NCBI GenBank assembly: GCA_018398765.1
Contig: JAHBMJ010001825.1
Coordinates: forward strand, 1-25,472
DNA: 25,472 nt
From: Chromera velia
Taxonomy: Eukaryota; Sar; Chromeraceae
Direction of reading: 5' to 3'
The translations under genes and the position numbers were made by a program. The notes below the pieces were generated by a model. It did no database searches. It was not told the origin of the DNA and saw only the letters and a list, made by a program, of their open reading frames with translations. Shown here piece by piece: positions 1-10,323 of the stretch (its first letter is position 1; every line of letters starts with the position of its first letter).

Positions 1-670
1 CCGACCCAACTCGAGATCCATAACCCAAAACAGTCAAGAAACGTGGGCCAGGGGGGTCAAACCCCCCCGCCGCCAGGTCCAGACATGGGCTTATCGTGAG
101 TCCGGGAGGCGCCGCCACGGGGCCAGAGGGGGTGGTGGCACCCTGCTCCTTCGACGCACGCAGCCGACTTTGCCTCTGTCGGCCAATAATCGGGTCTGAA
201 GTCTCTTATCTGTCTTGAAGGTCCACAGGTTCAAAACTGCGGAATTCTGAACCTCTAAGCAAACGGACTTTTCCCACAGAAATGTTGCCATAAAAAACGC
301 TCTGTCAGATGTCTTCTGATGGTCTTAGAAGATGTCTGACAGAGCGTTTTCTCGGTTTTGACTTTTTTTTCGGGAGTGCACTTTCGGGGCTCTGGAGGAG
401 ACGGCTATAACAACAGTTGCTGGGTCACCTCGGGTCGGCACGAAGTGGAGCTTGGAGGTGGGTCCAGTGGACACCAGCCATCTTAGTCTTATTTCTAACG
501 TTTTTTTGCTTGCTGCTTCTCCTCCTGTTCAAGCGGAGAAGGGCTGCCAGCCTTATCTAGGTATTAAAGTACTGCTGCCTTCATCGCTCTCCTTACTCTT
601 TCCTTGCAGATCACAGTCTTGGGAGCCTCAGAGTTAACCTTCAGGTCAGCCTGTCTGGACCCGCTGCTTC
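1..670. other. No supportable gene apart from the hairpin
   Basis: Short frames occur on both strands, for example a 66-codon minus frame starting at 291, but none has recognisable motifs. Splice-acceptor-like tracts end near 610 and 778. The interval directly follows the stop codon of the minus-strand exon that ends at 671, so part of it may be 3' untranslated sequence. Confidence 0.4.
294..350. repeat. 24-bp imperfect inverted repeat (hairpin)
   Basis: Arms at 294-317 and 327-350 pair at 22 of 24 positions around a 9-nt loop (318-326). The only mismatches are two adjacent bases, tg opposite tg where ca would be needed. The stem is much longer than chance. It could be a short palindromic element, a cruciform or a structured RNA. 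No gene boundary nearby identifies it. Confidence 0.75.
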
Positions 671-968
671 TTAGGCTCTTGGTTTTGTCCTTGGGACCTT
701 GTGTGTGCAGAATAAGCTGGATAGAAGTGCTTCCTTGACTGCATAAAGCGTGAACGCCTGTCCCTCCGTGTTTGCAGGTGTTGGTGGACGGAGATTTTGG
801 AACACCTGCAGGTCAGTTAAGGAAACGTGGCTTGCTCTCTCGCTTTGTATGATGATTTGCTTAGCATCCAGCTTCTTTGTCCTGCTAGAAGCTTGACGAA
901 AACGCATAAGGGAGGTCACTGGGACAAGGTCGATGGAGAGTCTCCATTTTTTGACCGCCTCTTCTGAA
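671..968 (-). CDS. Probable terminal exon, unknown protein
   Basis: A minus-strand frame stays open from a stop at 983-985 to a stop at 671-673, about 100 codons, with balanced composition and no repeats. An acceptor-like run ending in TTTCAG lies just above 968 and would open the exon in phase 1 at ..EEAVKKWRL. The C-terminal end is basic (HKVPRTKPRA). I do not recognise the family. It might belong to the same broken gene or transposon as the zinc-knuckle exon at 1991-2246, which lies upstream on the same strand, but the intervening 1 kb shows no certain exon. The call rests on openness, protein-like composition and the acceptor only. Confidence 0.35.
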
Positions 969-985
969 ACTTTGCACAGTTCTCA

Positions 986-1913
986 GTCATGCCAGACATT
1001 TTTCTACCCAGACCAATCACTCAGCTTTCATGCATTTGAATGTCTTCCACTTGTTCCGTGTATGTCAGTCTTTCAAAGCGGTCTATACTATCCCGACGCA
1101 AGTGCTACTTACTCGTTCATCCTTTCTCATTTGTGGCACTCGGTACTGGTCTCCCTCTGAACATCTGGATCTATCTACAGACCTGTCCTTCTTTTTCACA
1201 GTTTCTCATTGACACACGTAGAACGATTTGCAAGCTTTTACGCCGTGTAGTGTGAGTTCTTTATGAATAAAATTATGTTGTCTCTGTGCTCTCTTCTTAG
1301 GAATCCTCTCCGACCCCTGCTGACCGTCTCTTGTCCGGTCTGTCCAGCCTAGCTGTGAAGCCCTCCTTCCTGCACTGTTTCCCTTACAGAAGAAGCAATT
1401 CTTTGTACTTAATTGGCGCGCTAAACGTTGCTGTTGAGCATATCCATTAGTGTTGTGCCTATGTATTTCTTTGCAGGTAATATTCACTAACTTCCACGTG
1501 CCGCGGTGATCATAATTTTTCCCTAGCTAATCAACTAGTCTTTTGAGCACATTTAAGCAGATTCGCATAGAAGTAGCGATTTTAAATGCTCTAAAAAACT
1601 TTAGATTGCTTTAAGTAACCTAGTTTTACTTTATAATGAAGCTAGAATATAGTAAATTTAAAAGTTACTTTGAATTCCACTAAGTCCTACTTTGGAGTCC
1701 ACTCTGTTGAAAGGATTGGTGAAGGCACTCTGCAAATGAGCAGAAAGGCTTACAAGACGCAGGAGCAATTGTGGGACGGTCGGAGACAGGGATTTGAAAT
1801 TTCACTTTTAATTTGTATGCTCAAACGGCAGCAGCATATCGGAGGAATGAACGAAGGTAGCTGTTGTAAGAAACCTTTAAGAGGCTTTCACGGATGACCC
1901 GAGTGCTTCCCCC
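986..1913. other. Non-coding or unresolved interval
   Basis: Overlapping short frames occur on both strands, including a 93-codon minus frame at 1206-1487. None has a recognisable domain or consistent splice sites. On the minus strand it would be intron between the exons at 1991-2246 and 671-968, if these belong together. The stretch from about 1510 to 1680 is AT-rich. Confidence 0.3.
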
Positions 1914-1990
1914 TCAAGAAACCGTAAGCTGTTGCATTTCTGTCAAAAGTTTGGGATCTACAATACTGTATACCCCCGGTTTCATCTCAC

Positions 1991-2246
1991 CAGGGAAATA
2001 GGCAAGCACTGCTTCTCTCAACTGTCTGAGAAAACGGTGGTCTGTGGAAAGGAAAGCGGTTGAATAATGTTTGCAGCGGGTATTCGAGCACCTCAATCTG
2101 ATAGAAAAGAGGTACCACGGCTCTCTTACTAGGATAAAAAGGGGGCCTTCATACCGAATTCCCTTCACCTCCACTTCCCGACTACACCCCTCTTGAACAC
2201 ATTCAAGGATGCCAACAGAACTGACGATGGGATGTTTTCTCGGATT
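1991..2246 (-). CDS. Exon with paired-Cys zinc-knuckle, DUF6729-like
   Basis: The exon opens directly after a strong acceptor (pyrimidine run ending TTTCTAG at 2247-2249) and can end at a consensus donor G|GTGAGA at 1990. Without that donor the frame runs on to a stop at 1914, giving 110 residues. It has two CxxxxC pairs: ECVQEGC near residue 16, and RCSNTRC about 35 residues later. An LRQL..AVLAYFP segment follows the second pair. This spacing recalls the zinc-binding DUF6729/CxC-type N-terminal regions of eukaryotic transposon-linked proteins (KDZ-like and relatives), recalled from memory and not searched. There is no start codon, so this is an internal exon or a relic of a larger minus-strand gene. 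Loss of the other domains would fit transposon decay. Confidence 0.45.
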
Positions 2247-2447
2247 CTAGAAAAAAACCTTCTTCAAAGTAAATTCAGCTGGCGAGGGAGGACACTTTAA
2301 TGAGAGGAGGTAGTTTTAAGGATCAATCCACCTTAACATCTCAGATAGCTTGGGGTTTCCAGAATTATCAGACCCCACCTGTGCTTTGACTTGCTTCAAA
2401 ATCCACTTTTCTTTGGCTTCTGGAATGCGTGGCCATCTACAATTCTT

Positions 2448-2672
2448 AAGTGGAGCAGAAGGGGGGGCAGGAGGGGGGGGAAGAGTGCTTGGGGGGGAGG
2501 TGCTTAGGCTGGTGCTGAAGAAGAAGAGGACGCAGCAGCTGCTGAAATTCCCGCAGAGTCAAGTGGAGCAGAAGGAGGGGCAGGAGCGGGAGGGAATGGT
2601 GCTTGGGGGGGAGGTGCTTGGGCTGGTGCTGAAGAAGAGGAGGACGCAGCAGCTGTTGAAATTCCCGCAGAG
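2448..2672. repeat. Tandem duplication of about 115 bp
   Basis: Two adjacent units each start near gtggagcagaag (about 2452 and 2563) and end near cccgcagagtc. They differ mainly in the G-rich part. On the minus strand they encode the repeated Ala/Ser/Pro block of the secreted-protein exon. The outer copy has acquired a stop codon. Confidence 0.7.
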
Positions 2673-3610
2673 TCCCCCAGTCCCCCTGACGGGACCTCCG
2701 AGTTGGTGCTTACTTGTACGGGATCCCCTGCAAAGAGAAAATTGAAGTGGGGAGAGGAGGGGAGGCTCAAGGCAGCAGGGGCTGAAGCTAGGAGAAGTGC
2801 AAGCATTCAGACAGATGGAGGTAAGCAGAGGTGTAAGCATTCAGACAGATGGAAGTAAAGGGAAGACAGAAGATGTAAGTATTTGCCCGTAACAGAAGCA
2901 GCTGTAAAAAAACGGACGGTAGCAGGGATTTGAAATCAATCTTGGACAGCACGGGCTCAGCACAACCATACAACACCTATCCAGAGATGAAGAGTACGGT
3001 ATGGGGAGCACCCCACGGAGAACACCGCATGCGACCGCATGCAGACACCGACCTGCTGCTGAAACAGCTACGCCTTCGCTCTGATTCTGCACCTGCCGAG
3101 GGACGCCGCAGCCTGCAAAGAACACCACAATAAAGGACATATATGTTTAAAAACGGGCAAAAAGGGATAACGATAATAATTCATGTGATACGGAGAGCAC
3201 CACAGAGAGCACCACCATGACTTATTTCAGAAAAGTCACTCACTTTCCAGCAGTGTCCGCTGGGCGCCCCCTCGAGGAGCTCCTTCACTTTATAAAACAG
3301 GACGCTGCACCCTACGCTCCCGAAGTCTGTTTGGCCAGTCATGGTCTCTGCCACATGTGCACGTCGTCCTCGAACTGGTTCGTTGCGGGCAATTCTGAAC
3401 AGCAGCATACCTACTTTTCCATGGTTCACTTCTGGGAAATGACTTTCCAGGCTTCCTTCTCTTTGCAAGATTCTTAATAATGGGCTCCCATTTTCCATCT
3501 TTGCCCGTTTTGGACATCCTCGTTAAGAAGACGGGAGATAGAACGGAGTTGCAATTTACGAGCAACACCACAAAATCAGCATAAAACAAAATGAGCAGTA
3601 GAAGCCGCAT
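2504..3610 (-). CDS. Predicted small secreted Ala/Pro/Ser-rich protein, three exons
   Basis: Proposed exons on the minus strand are 3610-3415, 3112-3053 and 2727-2504 (196 + 60 + 224 nt, 160 codons with stop). Phases agree: phase 1 at both junctions, donors GTAGGT and GTCGGT, acceptors TTTGCAG. The product begins with a hydrophobic segment (MRLLLLILFYADFVVLLVNC) that looks like a signal peptide, followed by a basic stretch (AKRRKPGK). The last exon is low complexity: two copies of a unit with DSAGIS, alanines and SSSSSAPA, separated by Pro/Ala/Gln. The second DNA unit (about 2450-2540) mutates to TAA, which ends the protein. An alternative frame is open across 3181-3498 with a perfect GTGAGT donor near 3236, so the middle of the model could differ. 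No domain is recognised. Confidence 0.4.
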
Positions 3611-4245
3611 GATGGCAGCTTTTCTTGCTTATGATAGTTTCAAGTAGTCATGAGGATAATATTGGCACAAGAAGAGAAAGTCAAAAGCGGTTCTGCAGGG
3701 TTGCCGATTTTTTTAGCGGTAGACAAGCTTCATTACCGGTAACCGGTAATTACCGGCAAAGTTTGCTGGCAGTTGGCAAAGACTTGGCAAATTTCTAACA
3801 GTCACTAACACTTTTCAATAACCTAAGTCCTAGGTTATAGGTCAATCAATCAATCACTTAAGGCTAGACTTAAGGTTAATTCAAAAAGTCAATGCGTCAT
3901 CTGTAGGGATAGCTATGTGGCCACTGTGCTTAAAGATGACGCAAGCCGAAGCGATGGGTCCCGTCTTGCACTTGGTGCCTAAAGACAGAGAACTACTGGC
4001 CGCAATGACCACAGCTGGCCCAGATAGATGCACCCGCATGATTCCAATAACAGAAAGAGTCCGCCTCAAAGTTTGGGCGGTCCCCCCAATCCTAGCCCCT
4101 AATCCAGTGCTCCAGCCTCCAAAGAAAGACCCGCCGCTAAAAGCTGATATCTGAGGCCTCGAAGGGCCTCTAACTCCGGAGACCCAGGGGGGTGGAGATT
4201 TGCCATCTACAAGCAAGCAGACATGAAAGAATCATAAGTAAATAA

Positions 4246-4540
4246 GCGAACAGAGACAGGGAAAGCGAGTATGTGAACGAAAGGCGGTTGGGCATTTGTA
4301 GAGACAGGGAGGGCAAGCATGTGAACAAAAGGCAATTGGGTTTGTGTATGAGCAGACAGAGACAGGAAGAGCAAGTATGGGAACGAAAGGCGAGTGGACC
4401 TTTGTGTATAATTATAATTAAGCGGACGGAGACAGGGATGGCAAGTATGTAAACGGAAGTCGATTGGGTGGCAAATTAAATTTGGGCCTGTGCATATAGG
4501 TGAACAGAGACAAGGAAAGCAACAGCATGAACGGAAGCTG
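4246..4540. repeat. Imperfect tandem repeats, about five units of 50-78 bp
   Basis: Units carry the recurring core gaacagagacagggaaagc with a following gtatgtgaacgaaaggcg segment. They start near 4246, 4296, 4350, 4423 and 4501 and are separated by diverged linkers. They lie inside the hAT-type element. Confidence 0.65.
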
Positions 4541-4575
4541 TTTGGTCCTGTGGCAAGGAAAGTGACTCTCTTTCA

Positions 4576-4585
4576 TTCTCTCTCC

Positions 4586-4637
<52 letters not shown>

Positions 4638-4650
4638 TTCTTTCTCTCTC
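4576..4650. repeat. (TC)n microsatellite
   Basis: About 75 bp of almost pure TC with occasional TTTC, inside the hAT-type element. The minus-strand Glu/Arg frames across it are repeat artefacts. Confidence 0.95.
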
Positions 4651-5590
4651 TCAATGACATTCTCTCTCTCCGGCTTCTTTTTACAACCGCGGTGCAGTAG
4701 CCGCATCCGCTCCTTCTTCTTTCCATCCGAGACCACCCAGCCCTAAACCCAGCCGCACTACGGGGGGAGCTCGAGGAGGTAATGTTCTTCTTCCTCCTCC
4801 CCTCTCAGCAAACCGGGCAGGGGCTGCGCAAGTATAGAGCTGCAGGCTTACCATCTCCTCATTTTTCAGAAAGAAGTAGACTTTTTCCGTCTCTTACTTT
4901 GATTGCTCTCTAACGACGGTCAAGGCCTGATATACAGAGAAGCAGAACAGTGAGAGATGAAACAAAGTCAAAAAAGAGAGTAGTTGTTGAACAGACGCTA
5001 TCATAGAGCTGTTAGAACTTTTTGCCACTTATAAGGGTGAAGCAGTTAAAAATTTATATTTTTAAAATTTTTTTTTAATTTTTTTTTGTGTGTGAATAGG
5101 CTTTTCAAATGCCAATAAACACTTAAAAACATGTTTTTGAAGGTTGGCGCCGCAGGCAAAATTTTTTTTTGGAGACCCTAATTTTTATCATTTTTTTTGC
5201 TGGTAAAAGGAAGGCAGACTGAGACCATTACCGGTTACTAGCAATTGCTGGTAGACTAGACCTGTTACCAACCAGAAAAGCAACCCTGCGGTTCTGTGTG
5301 TGGAGAGATCGGGGAAGTCAGTGGTCACCGGGGTGGTATCGGTGGTCACCATAGATATTACGGAGACCACCGGGCGGGTTTCCGTTGGGGGGTGTATATG
5401 GGGCATACGCATCCGCATGGAGTAGCGCGCTGCCTTTTTGCATACATGCATACTGCCAATAACTGTATTAATGATCGTTTTTTTTTTTTTTAATTTTTTG
5501 CATCACTGTTTCGATCGAAAAACAATTCAATATACATATACCACCCGACTTTGAATTTTCATATTTTTTGCAAACGTAATCGGTCATGCA

Positions 5591-6002
5591 TGTTAGTGTG
5601 CGCGAGGAAAAAGTGAGTGTGAAGGGTGTGCGGGGCATATAATAAATTAGCGCCCTACGCTATGCGTTACCAAAAGGGTGCAGTATTGTTTTTCGGGCCC
5701 AGCCTGTATGCAGCATGATTGGTTCGCCGCCAGATATCAGTAGACTTTCAGTGCAGCAGCATGCAGGAAAACGGCTCAGTCTTTTTAAGCCTGTTTTGAT
5801 GAATGATGCATGTATATGAACACTATTCTTTTATATTGAATCAGGGTAAATGGATACGCGTTGAGGCTAGGCTATGCCAGGAGGAGGCTAGGAGGTAGTG
5901 ACCATTCTTATCAGTGAAGCGTCAAGGCTAGCTGACATTCGTATCTTTCGTTCTGCTTCTGGGGGTTCACTGTTCGAGCGCAACTCCAAGGAATACCTAA
6001 CA
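5591..6002 (+). repeat. 5' LTR
   Basis: This 412-bp repeat starts TGTTAG and ends CTAACA, so its own ends form a 6-bp inverted repeat as expected for an LTR. It aligns without gaps to 7188-7599. Most differences from the partner are transitions in which this copy has A or T. Confidence 0.88.
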
Positions 6003-6003
6003 A

Positions 6004-6021
6004 TGGTGCTTATCCATCCGG
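6004..6021 (+). other. Candidate tRNA primer-binding site
   Basis: TGGTGCTTATCCATCCGG begins one base after the 5' LTR. TGG is the complement of a tRNA 3' CCA end, which is the expected position and first three bases of a retrotransposon primer-binding site. I cannot assign the tRNA from sequence alone. Confidence 0.5.
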
Positions 6022-7187
6022 GCACAGTCCGTCGTTTCTGTTCGTTTTCGTTTGTTTCGACCTTTTGGTGGTGATCGTTCTTTTCTCTGGTGAGGGAGTT
6101 TGGAATCGTTCTACGGTAGAGACGAGATATTTGTCCTAAGGATTTTTGTGAAGACTTCGGCCTTAAGACAATCATCTGGAAGAACTATGGGTTGTCTGCT
6201 TTCTTTGCCTGTGTGGCAGGGATGTCTTCTTTGTTGTGAGTCGCCTGATGCCTGTGGGAGCAGAGGCGAGGTAGAAAAAGTGCACACACTGTCAGTACAC
6301 TAATCGGGTCTTGTGCTTCAGGAGATGGCTGTTGCATGAAGTCGATTCTTTGAGCAGTTTGGGAGATAGAGATCCAGGGCTGTCTGCAAATCGTTCTGGA
6401 ACTTTCCTTGTCATGTGTCGGTTGCTTTGTCTGTCTTGCAGTCATAAAAGTGGGGGCTGAAGTCCTGTTTGGGGAGAAGACCGGTGGTGGAGATCCTTTT
6501 AGGAAGAACCTCAGGCGGGAGGTGCAGATCTTTGCATCTCTGCCTGAAAACTGACTGCGTGGGCAGCTCGGAAAGCCTTCTTTCTTTTTTATCTTGTATT
6601 TCTGTCCCGTTCTGGCAGTTCAGAAGGGCTGTGTGGATTCTTTTGGGTAGGCTGGAAAAGAAAAAGGGGCAGAGAGGAATGAAAAGGAAGGATGAAGGAA
6701 AGAGAAAATGTGCACCTTCTCGTGAAAGGACTTTAAAAAGGCATGGATTGTTTTGTAAGCTTCTTGTGATTGGTACGAGTGTTCGAGAAAGGCAAATTCA
6801 GTCAGACTTCTTTCTAAAAGGGGAAAAGAAAGAAAGTGAAAGTAGGTGTGAAAGATGACTGTCTTGCAGAAAGCCGGTGTGATGCAGCAAGGCGGTAAAC
6901 AAAAAAAAAAAAAAGAAGTAAAGCAATGAACTTCTGATTCTTTTGCATTAAAAAGAAGAGTCAGAAGACAAAAGAGGTTTCGGAAAGGCTACACGCTTTC
7001 CAGAGATCGGGAGTGCAAAGGTGGGCAGATATGAGACTGTAAACGAACTGCGTACCTCATGCATCACCGACATGGAAGTCAGTGTCATATGGTGTCACTA
7101 GACAGAAAGCATAAAATGCCCTGACTGCAACAAGCTTTGAATGCGCATGTTCTTGCTCTTCTTCTTGGTCTGAGCTCGGGAGGTGAT

Positions 7188-7599
7188 TGTTAGTGTATGC
7201 GAGGAAAGAGTGAGTGCGAAGGGTGTGCGGGGCATGTAATGAATCAGCGCCCTGCGCCATACGTTACCAAAAGGGTGCAGTATTGTCTTTCGGGCCCAGC
7301 CTGTATGCAGCATGATTGGTTCGCCACCAGATATCAGGAGACTTTCAGTGCAGCAGCATGCAGGAAAACGGCTCAGTCTTTTTGAGCCTGCCTTGATGAA
7401 TGATGCCTGTATATGAATACTATTCTTTTATATTGAATCGGGGTAGATGGATACGCGTTGAAGCTAGGCTATGCCGGGAGGAGGCTAGGAGGTAGTGACG
7501 ATTCTTATCAGTGAAGCGTCAAGGCTAGCTGACATTCGTATCTTTCGCTCCGCTTCTGGGGGTTCGCTGTTCGAGCGCAACCCCAAGGAATACCCAACA
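7188..7599 (+). repeat. 3' LTR
   Basis: Same length as the 5' LTR, starting TGTTAG and ending CCCAACA. It is preceded by a weak purine-rich run (about 7177-7187) that may serve as the polypurine tract. It is followed directly by the ATGCA target duplication. Confidence 0.88.
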
Positions 7600-7604
7600 A
7601 TGCA

Positions 7605-9420
7605 TACAAACTTGAAAATGTGTACAGACTTTACGAACATTATCGGAAACATGTTGCAAGTCTAAAAAAACTGTTTCTGCGATAAACATATTTTTTATAT
7701 TTGGAATCGCAAACGTAATTGGCTATATGGGTTTGCCAAATTGAGTTGCGCTTGGTATATATGTTGACCGTCCATTCCTCTAGAGTCTACAATCGCTTAT
7801 CTAATGCTTTAGGATTGCTTTGGTGAGCCTCAAAATCTGGTTATCCTTTCTGCTGATCGCTGCATTGCGGAGCTGTACCTGATCGAGTGGTTCCTTCTTC
7901 AATTTTTATGACTATAGAAATTGCATATGTGATATGTTAGGTGTTGCGAGGAACTGCAGTCTCAACTGCCACGTTTCAAGGTGATCGGGATCAATGCAAG
8001 GGCTTGCTGTTTCTCCTTGCAAAGTGCGGCTACTATATTTAAAGTGGGCGTAATCCTGTTTGCGACTTGATTCTGTTCGCGGAAGTGCTGTCTCATGTGA
8101 AGAAGTTATTAGAATTTGCTGTCCTATAAATATGATATAGGTGAGAATTGTCCGTGCTCAACGTTGTTTTCCTTTTTCTTTCTTTTTCTACCTACAAAGC
8201 GCACAAAAGAGGCGTGCAGGGTCCTTATAAGCTTTCTGTGGCGCTTTGTCTCTGAGAAACAAGCTCGATTGGGCCGAGCTTCAGCAGACAGAAATCTTTT
8301 TATACAGATTTGTACATTTGTGCCGACTCGTCTCCGTGTAGTTTTCTGTTCTTGATCGTTGCTCTTTCAAGTCAGCTCTATAGGTGCAGTCTCGATCGAT
8401 CTTTTAATACAATCTGTGACATAAAACAAACCTTGCATGTATTATGAATCGAAGCTTCAGTGATCGAATTCTCATATTCGTATAAATTTATTCATTATGA
8501 TCCGCGATTCGTCTCATGGTCGCATGTTTCATACTCACACGTTTCTTTGTCAATTTGTTTGCATGTTCGTATTAAGAAACGACACTCTTTTTATATCCTG
8601 TGACGTCCATTCATATATCAGGTCTGTATGTTTACTACTGAGTTGTTTTTATGGTCTTTATTGCACTTGTATGCAGAGTAACTTAGATACAAGAGCAACA
8701 CTAAAAAGAGATTCCTCCATAAGGGAATTCTACAGCGCCCATATCTTCCATAGAGATGTGGAGTCCACATATAAGGGTGGAGAATCTGGCTGCCTCGATC
8801 GAGTAGTCTGATAGCGGAGGTGAATGGTCCTCGTTCTGTTGTTAGAAAGACGGCCGGGGTCGCACCAAGACCCTCTCAGCCTCCGAAGACATCTCAAATA
8901 AAGAAGAACAGGACATAGAGAGAGCGACAAAGAACAGAAGATGCAGAGTGGACCCAATGGCATGTGGAATGTCCGCTACTATAGCCTCTGAGGAGAGGAC
9001 GTGCAGAGGCTCTTAGAAGAGTTCCTGCGGTTTTTCGAGTCCGGCCTAAACTTTAAGGAGACGTGACTGTCTCAAGACAGAGGAAGAAGGGGGTGAGCTA
9101 GGGAAGTTCTTCCGGAGACTTGATCAAGAGAGACAGATAGAGCGGACTACCACCGCTACTATCGCTTCTCCAACTGCTCCCGCCACGAGCGGGGGGGAGG
9201 GGATGATAGAGAGGCCATACAGATAGGGCACAAGCGAGAGGGGGATGAGGGAAGTTCGCGTCAAAACCCGGATGGTGCTCGCACTCATTGCATGACAGTG
9301 GGAGTGGGTTGACGGGCAAACTTTAAGAGTGATGCGACTCTATCAAGCAGAGTGAGAATAAAGCCCTGAGCATAGTTGCATATTCATGTTATATTCTGTG
9401 TCAAATTTTCATTTTTGTAT
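7605..9420. other. No recognisable gene in 1.8 kb
   Basis: Only short frames occur (longest 104 codons at 8497-8811), without motifs or convincing splice sites. Two diverged copies of an aaactttaag..gactct..caag..agag segment lie near 9049 and 9319, and a GCTACTAT-like segment recurs near 8973 and 9153. These hint at an old, decayed repeat. No coding call is supported. Confidence 0.4.
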
Positions 9421-9448
9421 GTTTGTTTGTTTGTTTGTTTGTTTGTTT
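9421..9448. repeat. (GTTT)n microsatellite
   Basis: Seven tandem GTTT units, then diverged T-rich sequence. Confidence 0.95.
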
Positions 9449-9895
9449 ATCTATTTCGGTTGATTGTGCCTCGTTCTCATCTAGAGTGCTGCTGATTTGA
9501 TGGACTGCCTTGTTCTTGCTTTGGAGAAGACAGGCAGGTTGACTGTGAAGTGCATACTTGTTAATGCCCCTTTACATGTTTTCTGCTCCCCCTTGCAGTT
9601 CGTGCGACGGGAAATTCCCCTTTCTATTCTCTCCTCAGCTGGGAGGAATCTATCATTTCGATCTTAGGGATTCAATTTGTCTGCGGAGTCAAGTGGCTTC
9701 ACTGCCAAGCTCGTGTAGGCCACTTTGACCTCAAGACTTTGCAGGTGATGTTGACCTCCTGGGGCCCCTTGACCATGCAAGCTGATCGATGTTGTTGTCG
9801 GGGATCTGCAGGTGGGGAGGGGACTAGATACCACCTTTCCCCTCGTTTCCGATAGGGGGCTGGTCCAGTCAAACACCTACCCCCCGAAGGACCCA

Positions 9896-10028
9896 GGTAC
9901 GTGCAAGGATTCTGCTCTTATCTATGTATCCCCGCCGATTTGTTAACTACCTTCAAAAACTGCAGACAACCCGTCTCCTTTCCTTTCTTCCGTGGTCTTT
10001 TTGCTTTTAATTTATGTATTAGCAATTG
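9896..10028 (+). repeat. Intron-like duplicated block, copy 1
   Basis: About 133 bp beginning GGTACGTGC and closely matching the block at 10455-10590. The start fits a 5' splice site (CCAG|GTACGT), and the body is pyrimidine-rich like intron sequence. The upstream open segment (acceptor-like CTGCAG near 9812) could be an exon of an unidentified plus-strand gene. A further short candidate exon (about 10091-10132) lies between a CTCTGCAG acceptor and a GTAAGA donor. Confidence 0.6.
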
Positions 10029-10323
10029 TTTGCCCATGCCTTTTGAGACAACAAATCCTGATGTGTTCGATTTTTGTGCTCCTCTGCAGGGCTAGCTCTT
10101 TATTATCTTCTCTGTTGGTCTGAAGTTTTTCTTGTAAGACCCCGCCATTTCCCCTCGATCCCTAATATGCATCCTAGTTAGACCATATGTAGATCACGTG
10201 CCTGAATCAGGATTGTGACCAAAGAGTTAAGGCTCTTTAGAATAAGCTGAGAATCCCCGGCAGTCTCGTGGATCTCACAGTCTCTCTCCCTTTGTGCCGC
10301 CTCTTTTCTGCTTTATACTGCAG

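Larger units (their letters stand above)
3696..5288. mobile_element. Non-autonomous hAT-type DNA transposon, 1593 bp
   Basis: The left end reads CAGGGTTGCCG and the right end, read inward on the minus strand, CAGGGTTGCTT. This gives a 9-bp terminal inverted repeat starting CAGGG, typical of hAT elements. The two ends are flanked by a perfect 8-bp direct repeat CGGTTCTG (3688-3695 and 5289-5296), the target-site length of the hAT superfamily. Subterminal TTACCGGTAA-type motifs recur near both ends (about 3733-3760 and 5228-5240). No transposase domain is present inside. The interior holds an unidentified open segment (about 3881-4216), imperfect tandem repeats and a (TC)n run, so the element would depend on a transposase supplied from elsewhere. 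Confidence 0.88.
5591..7599 (+). mobile_element. Short non-autonomous LTR retrotransposon (TRIM-like), 2.0 kb
   Basis: Two 412-bp direct repeats, both beginning TGTTAG and ending (C)CTAACA or CCCAACA, bound a 1185-bp interior. A perfect 5-bp target-site duplication ATGCA flanks the element (5586-5590 and 7600-7604). A primer-binding-site candidate starting TGG lies one base after the 5' LTR. By eye the LTRs differ at about 28 of 412 sites (about 93% identity), so the insertion is not recent. The interior has only short frames, the longest 129 codons at 6469-6858 and rich in Lys/Arg. None shows gag, protease, reverse transcriptase or integrase motifs. The element would have to borrow its enzymes. 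Confidence 0.88.

Noticed and set aside
4418-4736. Arg/Glu-rich minus frames
   Set aside because: They cross the (TC)n run inside the hAT-type element.
6469-6858. 129-codon frame as a retrotransposon gag gene
   Set aside because: Lys/Arg-rich with no zinc knuckle, capsid or polymerase motif; too short to call.
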